64,000 bases of DNA from Comamonas sp. NLF-1-9. Lineage in GTDB: Bacteria; Pseudomonadota; Gammaproteobacteria; Burkholderiales; Burkholderiaceae_C. This document shows, in pieces, positions 59,723 through 64,000 of the stretch. Both the position numbers and the translations under genes were made by a program. The stretch is taken from contig NZ_CP078069.1 in the NCBI RefSeq assembly GCF_019195435.1, forward strand, positions 1,984,001 to 2,048,000, read 5' to 3'. Within the stretch, counting starts at the first letter, position 1, and each line of letters opens with the position of its first letter. The notes under the pieces were generated by a model, which worked only from the letters and a program-made list of their open reading frames with translations, was not told where the DNA came from and made no database searches.

Positions 59723-61261
59723 ATGAGAAAGAACCTTCTCGCCCTGAGCATTGCTGCCATGGTTGGTGGCTTGGCTGCCGGTGCGGCCAATGCGGCTGTG
59801 ATCGCAGCTGGCACGACTGCGACGGGCCTGGCACCCACGGTGACGGGCGTCGGTCATATCCTGACCATCCCCTATTTCACGACACAGGGCACCAACAAGA
59901 CTCTGTTGAATATCGTCAACACCGACACGACCAATGGCAAGGCCGTCAAGCTGCGCTTCCGCGGTGCCGCGAACTCCGATGACGTGTTCGACATCACCGT
60001 TTACCTCTCGCCCGGCGACGCCTGGTCTGCCGAGGTTGCTGCCGACGCTGCGGGTTTCTCGCGCCTCGTGACCAACGACAACTCTTGCACGCTGCCGAGT
60101 CGCCAGGACATCCGCGACGCAAACAATGGCCGCTTCAAGATCCATCGTGTTCTGAACGCCGACCCGGCCCAAACCCGCGAAGGCTACGTCGAAATTCTCA
60201 ATACCGCCGACATTCCTGCCGGTAGCGCGCTGTACACGGCCATCAAGCACGTCAACGGCGTCGCCCCCTGCACGGCCGGTGTCATGGATGCCCAGGAGGC
60301 CGACTTGATCGATCCGGCTCCCGCTGCTCCCCCCTTCGCGACCGATGCGGAGAACCACGCCTACGCCAATGCGCGCGGCTACGACAACCCCACCGGTGGT
60401 CTGATGGCCAACTGGGTGGTGGTGAACGTCGCCGGCTTTGCGTCGCATTCCGGTGAGGCGGTTGCGGTTGAAGCCACGGGTGGCACTGGCGCTGGCGCCA
60501 TCGTCTGGTGGCCACAAACTACCGATACGCCGATCTACCAAGCGGATGGTGCCGCTATTACGGTAGCGGATATGACGGCGGACCCGTTGCTGAATCACGC
60601 AACCTTCGCATCGCAAGTGGCCAATTACGACTTCCCCGATCTGTCTACGCCTTACACCACCTTTGGTGGCGTGGGTGGCGGCATTGGAGGGTTGGCCACG
60701 CCCGAAGAGCAGGCCGACGACCTGACTGCGTCTTTGGCGACCACATCCGTCACCAACGAGTACATGACGGCCGACGGTTTCTCGACCGACTGGGTGTTCT
60801 CCATGCCCACTCGCCGCTACGCGGTGGCCATGGGCTATCACTTGCCCGCAGCTACGCGCCTCCTGCTGCGCGGCGGTGCTGGCAATGATTACTTCAACGC
60901 CCTCAACACTGCCATGAATATCACGGCTGACCGCATCTGCGTGACTCCGGGCAATATGCGCGCATACGATCGCGAAGAAGGCACTCAAAGCGTCTTCGTG
61001 ATTTCTCCTGACGCGAATTTCCGCCTGTGCGGCGAAACCAGCGTGCTGTCCTTCAACAATGAAGGTGCTTCGGTACTGGGTGCTGCCATTGCCCGCGCCA
61101 ACATCAAGACCAAGGGCGCCGAAGGCTGGTTCCGTCTCAACACGCCGTCTGCAAACGCCATTGCCGGCGGCGTTAGTGGCCTGCCGATCATCGGCTACGC
61201 CGCTGCCAAGGTCTCCGGCGCCAACCTGGGTGGCACCTGGAAGCACCGCACGGCCCGCTGA
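59723..61261 (+). CDS. NpdA-like surface-layer protein
   Basis: 512 residues. A signal peptide (1-24, cleavage after ANA) precedes a Gly/Ala/Thr/Asp-rich beta-type body with few Lys. Motifs such as GVGHILTIPYFTTQGTNKTLLNIVNTDT and KLRFRGAANSDDVFDITVYLSPGDAW (ends quoted) recall Comamonadaceae cell-surface proteins of the NpdA type that coat outer-membrane tubes (nanopods). Four Cys (DNSC, APC, RIC, RLC) could form two disulfides. Codon use is less GC-biased than its neighbours, as expected of a highly expressed gene. GGAG lies 7 nt before the ATG, and a strong terminator follows. Family call from memory. Confidence 0.68.
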   Translation: MRKNLLALSIAAMVGGLAAGAANAAVIAAGTTATGLAPTVTGVGHILTIPYFTTQGTNKTLLNIVNTDTTNGKAVKLRFRGAANSDDVFDITVYLSPGDAWSAEVAADAAGFSRLVTNDNSCTLPSRQDIRDANNGRFKIHRVLNADPAQTREGYVEILNTADIPAGSALYTAIKHVNGVAPCTAGVMDAQEADLIDPAPAAPPFATDAENHAYANARGYDNPTGGLMANWVVVNVAGFASHSGEAVAVEATGGTGAGAIVWWPQTTDTPIYQADGAAITVADMTADPLLNHATFASQVANYDFPDLSTPYTTFGGVGGGIGGLATPEEQADDLTASLATTSVTNEYMTADGFSTDWVFSMPTRRYAVAMGYHLPAATRLLLRGGAGNDYFNALNTAMNITADRICVTPGNMRAYDREEGTQSVFVISPDANFRLCGETSVLSFNNEGASVLGAAIARANIKTKGAEGWFRLNTPSANAIAGGVSGLPIIGYAAAKVSGANLGGTWKHRTAR

Positions 61262-61290
61262 TCCGCAACCGGTTCAGCAGCTATGCGAGA

Positions 61291-61320
61291 AAGGCGGGGA
61301 ACCTTCCCCGCCTTTTTTAT
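61291..61320 (+). terminator. Strong intrinsic terminator after the surface-protein gene
   Basis: AAGGCGGGGAA-CC-TTCCCCGCCTT (61291-61314), an 11-bp perfect stem (closing loop effectively AACCTT), then TTTTTAT. Confidence 0.92.
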
Positions 61321-61363
61321 TTCCCAGACACTTCTGGCCTTTCCTCCCTCTTTTGCGTTTTCC

Positions 61364-62305
61364 ATGATGAGACTTCTGCCCCCGTCCCGGCGCCTGCGCA
61401 CAGGCGTCTTGTGCGTGCTTGCGCTGGCCGGCGCCGCCACGGCGCAGGCCACTGATGCAAACTCCGTGCTGCTGGAAGGCGCCGGCGTGCAGGTGAGCAC
61501 GGGCGACGTGCTGCGCGAAATTGCCGACCAGCCGCTGCAGACCCGCGCACAGTTGTTTGCCGACCCCGACGTGCTGCGCAACGTGGTAGACCACATCTAT
61601 CTGCGCCGCGCCTTTGCGGCACGGGCACTTCAGCAGGGCCTGAACAATACACCCGAAGTGCGCGAACGCCTGCAGGCCTTGCGCGAGGGCGTGCTGGCCG
61701 AAGCCATGCTTGGCTCCATCCGCAGCGGCGCCACGCCACCGACCGACGCCCTGGAAAAAGCGGCCCGCGCCGCCTACCAGGCCGAACGCGAGCGCTTTCA
61801 AGCCCCGGAGCGCACGCACGCGCGCCACATCCTGGTGCGCGGCACCGATGAAGCGGCCCATCAGCGCGCACGGCAACTGCTGGAGGAACTCAAGGCCGGC
61901 GCCGACTTTTCCCGGTTGGCGAAGGAAAATTCCGCAGATCCGGGCAGCGCCGCCAAGGGCGGAGACCTGGGCTTCTTCGAGCGCGGCAAGATGGTCGCCC
62001 CCTTTGAGAAGGCGCTGGATGCGCTGCAGCAGCCGGGCGAGCTGAGCGAGCCGGTGCTGACCCAATTCGGCTGGCACATCATCCGCCTGGAGAAGCGCGT
62101 CCCGGCCATGGCGCGCTCCTACGACGAGGTGCGCGACGAGCTGTACGCTGAAATCATTGGCCGGGCGCAGACGCGCGCCCAGCAGGAAGCTAACGAGCAA
62201 CTGCGTGCCCAGGCCCAGGGCGACGAGACGCTGCTGCAGTCTTTTGCGGCGCAAGAAAAGGCCAAGCTTCCGCCGGTAGATTTCAGTGCTCGCGCGGGCA
62301 AATAA
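61364..62305 (+). CDS. Parvulin-type peptidyl-prolyl cis-trans isomerase (PpiC/SurA-like)
   Basis: 313 residues. A signal peptide or anchor at about 1-28, a helical N-terminal region, then the parvulin domain (about 140-240; THARHILVRGTDEAAH, FSRLAKENSADPGSAAKGGDLGFFERGKMV in part, GWHIIRLEKR). It isomerises X-Pro bonds and may assist outer-membrane or surface proteins such as the adjacent NpdA-like protein; that is inference from position. The start at 61364 (or the next ATG at 61367) lacks a ribosome-binding site; a longer reading begins in the terminator. Confidence 0.88.
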   Translation: MMRLLPPSRRLRTGVLCVLALAGAATAQATDANSVLLEGAGVQVSTGDVLREIADQPLQTRAQLFADPDVLRNVVDHIYLRRAFAARALQQGLNNTPEVRERLQALREGVLAEAMLGSIRSGATPPTDALEKAARAAYQAERERFQAPERTHARHILVRGTDEAAHQRARQLLEELKAGADFSRLAKENSADPGSAAKGGDLGFFERGKMVAPFEKALDALQQPGELSEPVLTQFGWHIIRLEKRVPAMARSYDEVRDELYAEIIGRAQTRAQQEANEQLRAQAQGDETLLQSFAAQEKAKLPPVDFSARAGK

Positions 62306-62342
62306 GCCCCTTGCCTGCTCCGGCTGATTTCACCTTCCGCAC

Positions 62343-63143
62343 GTGCATGCATTGCTAGCCGACGCAAACGCCTTGTGGCGTGCCCGCAGCCTGTGCTGGG
62401 TGCTGACCCGCCGCGACATTGCGGCGCGGTATGCGGGCACGGCGCTGGGCGTGCTCTGGGCCTATGCCCAGCCGCTGCTGACAGTGGCCGCCTACTACCT
62501 GGTGTTTGACGTGGTGTTTGCCATGCGCCTGGGTGCGGGCGCACCCACGCGCGCCGTGGGCACCTACCTGATTGCCGGCCTGCTGCCCTGGATGGCGTTT
62601 GCCGACGCGCTCTCGCGCGGCATGACCAGCCTGGTGGAGTCGGCCGGGGTGCTGCAAAAGAACGCCTTGCCGCCCATGCTCTTCGTGGCGCGCGCGGTGC
62701 TGGCCAGCAGCGTGGTTTATGCGCCGCTGCTGGTGCTGCTGCTGCTGGCCTATGCGCCGCTGCACGGTTTTGCGCCGGCCATGGCGGCGCTGCCGCTGCT
62801 GGTGCTGGGCCAAGTGCTGCTGTGTCTGCTGTGGGGCGCGGTGCTGGCCATTTTGGCGGCGGCGCTGCGCGACGTGCTGCAACTGGTGAGCTTCATCTTG
62901 TCGCTGGGGGTGTTTTTGTCGCCGGTGCTGTTTCCCATGGACATGTTCCCCGCAGCCGGGCGCTGGCTGCTGTGGCTCAACCCCATGACCGGCTGGGTAC
63001 TGGGCTACCAGTCCACGCTGTTGCAGGGCGCCTGGCCCGCCGCCGGCGCCTGGCTGGCCATGGGCGCCTGGCTGCTCGCCGGCGCGCTGGTGCTGGAGCT
63101 GCTGCTGCGGCGCAGCCGCGAGCAACTTGTGGATTGGCTGTAG
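62343..63143 (+). CDS. ABC-2 type polysaccharide/polyol-phosphate export permease (Wzm/KpsM-like)
   Basis: 266 residues with six helices. RRDIAARYAGTALGVLWAYAQPL at the start and SPVLFPMDMFPAAGRWLLWLNPMTGWVLGYQ near the end are ABC-2 exporter hallmarks. It forms the channel for an undecaprenyl-linked glycan, with the ATPase encoded next. GTG start at 62343; no good ribosome-binding site was seen. It lies 37 bp after the parvulin gene. Confidence 0.9.
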   Translation: MHALLADANALWRARSLCWVLTRRDIAARYAGTALGVLWAYAQPLLTVAAYYLVFDVVFAMRLGAGAPTRAVGTYLIAGLLPWMAFADALSRGMTSLVESAGVLQKNALPPMLFVARAVLASSVVYAPLLVLLLLAYAPLHGFAPAMAALPLLVLGQVLLCLLWGAVLAILAAALRDVLQLVSFILSLGVFLSPVLFPMDMFPAAGRWLLWLNPMTGWVLGYQSTLLQGAWPAAGAWLAMGAWLLAGALVLELLLRRSREQLVDWL

Positions 63144-63158
63144 CGATGTTCTGCACTC

Positions 63159-63210
63159 TTTTTGATAGCTGTTGGCGCTTGCGTGGCGGGCGTTTGGGCC
63201 GGTTTTCATT
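63159..63210. repeat. Dispersed AGCT-hairpin repeat
   Basis: TTTTTGATAGCTGTTGG, then CGCTTGCGTGGCGGGCGTTTGGGCCGGTTTTCATT. A diverged copy whose hairpin reads GCGCTTG / GGGCG. It fills the gap between the exporter genes. Confidence 0.7.
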
Positions 63211-63245
63211 GAAATACTGGCGCACGGCGCGCGCACGGTTCTGAG

Positions 63246-64000
63246 ATGCTGCTCTCCTCCCCCGCACGGGTTGCCGCCGACGCCCCGGCCACCTTGCTTG
63301 CTCGCGGTCTGGGCAAGGAATACCGGGTCTATGCTTCGGCGCGCCAGCGTCTGTGGTCGCTGCTCACGGGCGCCAGCCGCTTCACCAGCCACTGGGCGCT
63401 GCGCGATGTGTCGCTGCAGTTGCAGCGCGGCCAGTGCCTGGGGCTGATTGGCGACAACGGCGCAGGCAAGAGCACGCTGCTCAAGCTGCTGACGGGCACG
63501 CTGCAGCCCACGCAGGGGCGGCTGGAGCGGCGCGGGCGCGTGACTGCCATCCTGGAGCTGGGCGCGGGTTTTCACCCGGATTTCACCGGGCGGCAGAACC
63601 TGTACTTCGGCGGCAGCCTGATCGGCATCGGCGCGGCGCAGATGCGCCAGCTCGAGCCCGAGATCATTGCCTTTGCCGAGCTGGCACAGGCGATGGACCG
63701 CCCGCTCAAAACCTATTCTTCCGGCATGGTAGTGCGGCTGGCCTTTGCGCTGGTGACGGCGGTGGAGCCCGACCTGCTCATCATCGACGAGGCGCTGGCC
63801 GTGGGCGACCAGCACTTTCAGAAGAAGTGCGTGGAGCGCATCGAGGCGTTTCGCAACAATGGCTGCACCATCTTGTTTTGCTCGCACAGCCTCTACCACG
63901 TGCAGCGGCTGTGCGACAGCGCGCTGTGGCTGCACCAGGGCAGGCCGCGCGCGCTGGGGCCCACGCCCGAGGTGATTGCCGCCTATGAGGCGCATGTACG
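63246..64000 (+). CDS. ABC polysaccharide exporter ATPase (Wzt/TagH-like), 5' part
   Basis: About 251 codons, running off the right edge. MLLSSPARVAADAPATLLARG leads into the ABC domain: Walker A IGDNGAGKST, the Wzt-type ELGAGFHPDFTGRQN Q-loop region, the signature KTYSSGMVVRL and Walker B DLLIIDEALAVGD. It powers the permease encoded upstream. The family often has a C-terminal carbohydrate-binding domain, which would lie outside the window. Confidence 0.92.
   Translation, partial: MLLSSPARVAADAPATLLARGLGKEYRVYASARQRLWSLLTGASRFTSHWALRDVSLQLQRGQCLGLIGDNGAGKSTLLKLLTGTLQPTQGRLERRGRVTAILELGAGFHPDFTGRQNLYFGGSLIGIGAAQMRQLEPEIIAFAELAQAMDRPLKTYSSGMVVRLAFALVTAVEPDLLIIDEALAVGDQHFQKKCVERIEAFRNNGCTILFCSHSLYHVQRLCDSALWLHQGRPRALGPTPEVIAAYEAHV

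Overview
The window is high-GC chromosomal DNA from a betaproteobacterium, most likely Burkholderiales, family Comamonadaceae (an Acidovorax, Alicycliphilus or Melaminivora-like organism). This is an inference from gene content (liv plus fatty-acyl-CoA ligase cluster, atu-type cluster, BrnTA, an NpdA-like surface protein) and from two intergenic repeat families of a kind I associate with this family. No rRNA, tRNA, phage, transposase or CRISPR array was seen.

Layout. 1-4 kb: a CuA-bearing B-type heme-copper enzyme operon (small subunit, subunit II, subunit I, then ctaB running off the left edge) with a divergent ctaA-like gene and an FNR-type box exactly at -41.5 of a candidate promoter. Subunit I has Gln where oxygen reductases carry the cross-linked Tyr, so it may be a nitric oxide reductase. 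4-5 kb: two hotdog thioesterases. 5.1-11.9 kb: livHMGF, an acyl-CoA synthetase and a livK-type binding protein. 12-17.9 kb: a beta-oxidation set (acyl-CoA dehydrogenase, thiolase, FadB-type protein), a DUF2939 protein and a peroxiredoxin. 18-26.7 kb: MFS transporter, DUF3883 nuclease-like protein, vapBC, a degenerate M50-like membrane protein, and the trifunctional putA. 26.8-37.7 kb: an atu-type cluster for carboxylation-dependent breakdown of acyclic terpenoid or branched acyl-CoAs, led by a TetR gene and ending in a truncated SDR remnant. 37.8-38.4 kb: a parDE-type toxin-antitoxin pair. 38.5-49.0 kb: a second fatty-acid operon (TetR, FadE-like, DUF2147, FadB-like, DUF559, thiolase, hydrolase, thioesterase, enoyl-CoA hydratase). 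49.1-50.6 kb: brnTA and argB. 50.6-64 kb: cell-surface genes: a WecA-type transferase, a GT-C-like membrane protein, two large multidomain glycosyltransferases, an NpdA-like surface-layer protein, a parvulin isomerase, and a Wzm/Wzt-type polysaccharide exporter whose ATPase runs off the right edge.

The most unusual structure is repetitive. A two-armed G/C palindromic element sits between cistrons of the catabolic operons, forms a 135-bp tandem array next to a DUF559 nuclease gene, and variants of it (plus a second, unrelated ~50-bp element) are inserted in frame inside three genes of the atu cluster. This resembles the in-frame palindromic elements of Rickettsia and is the best candidate here for something undescribed.
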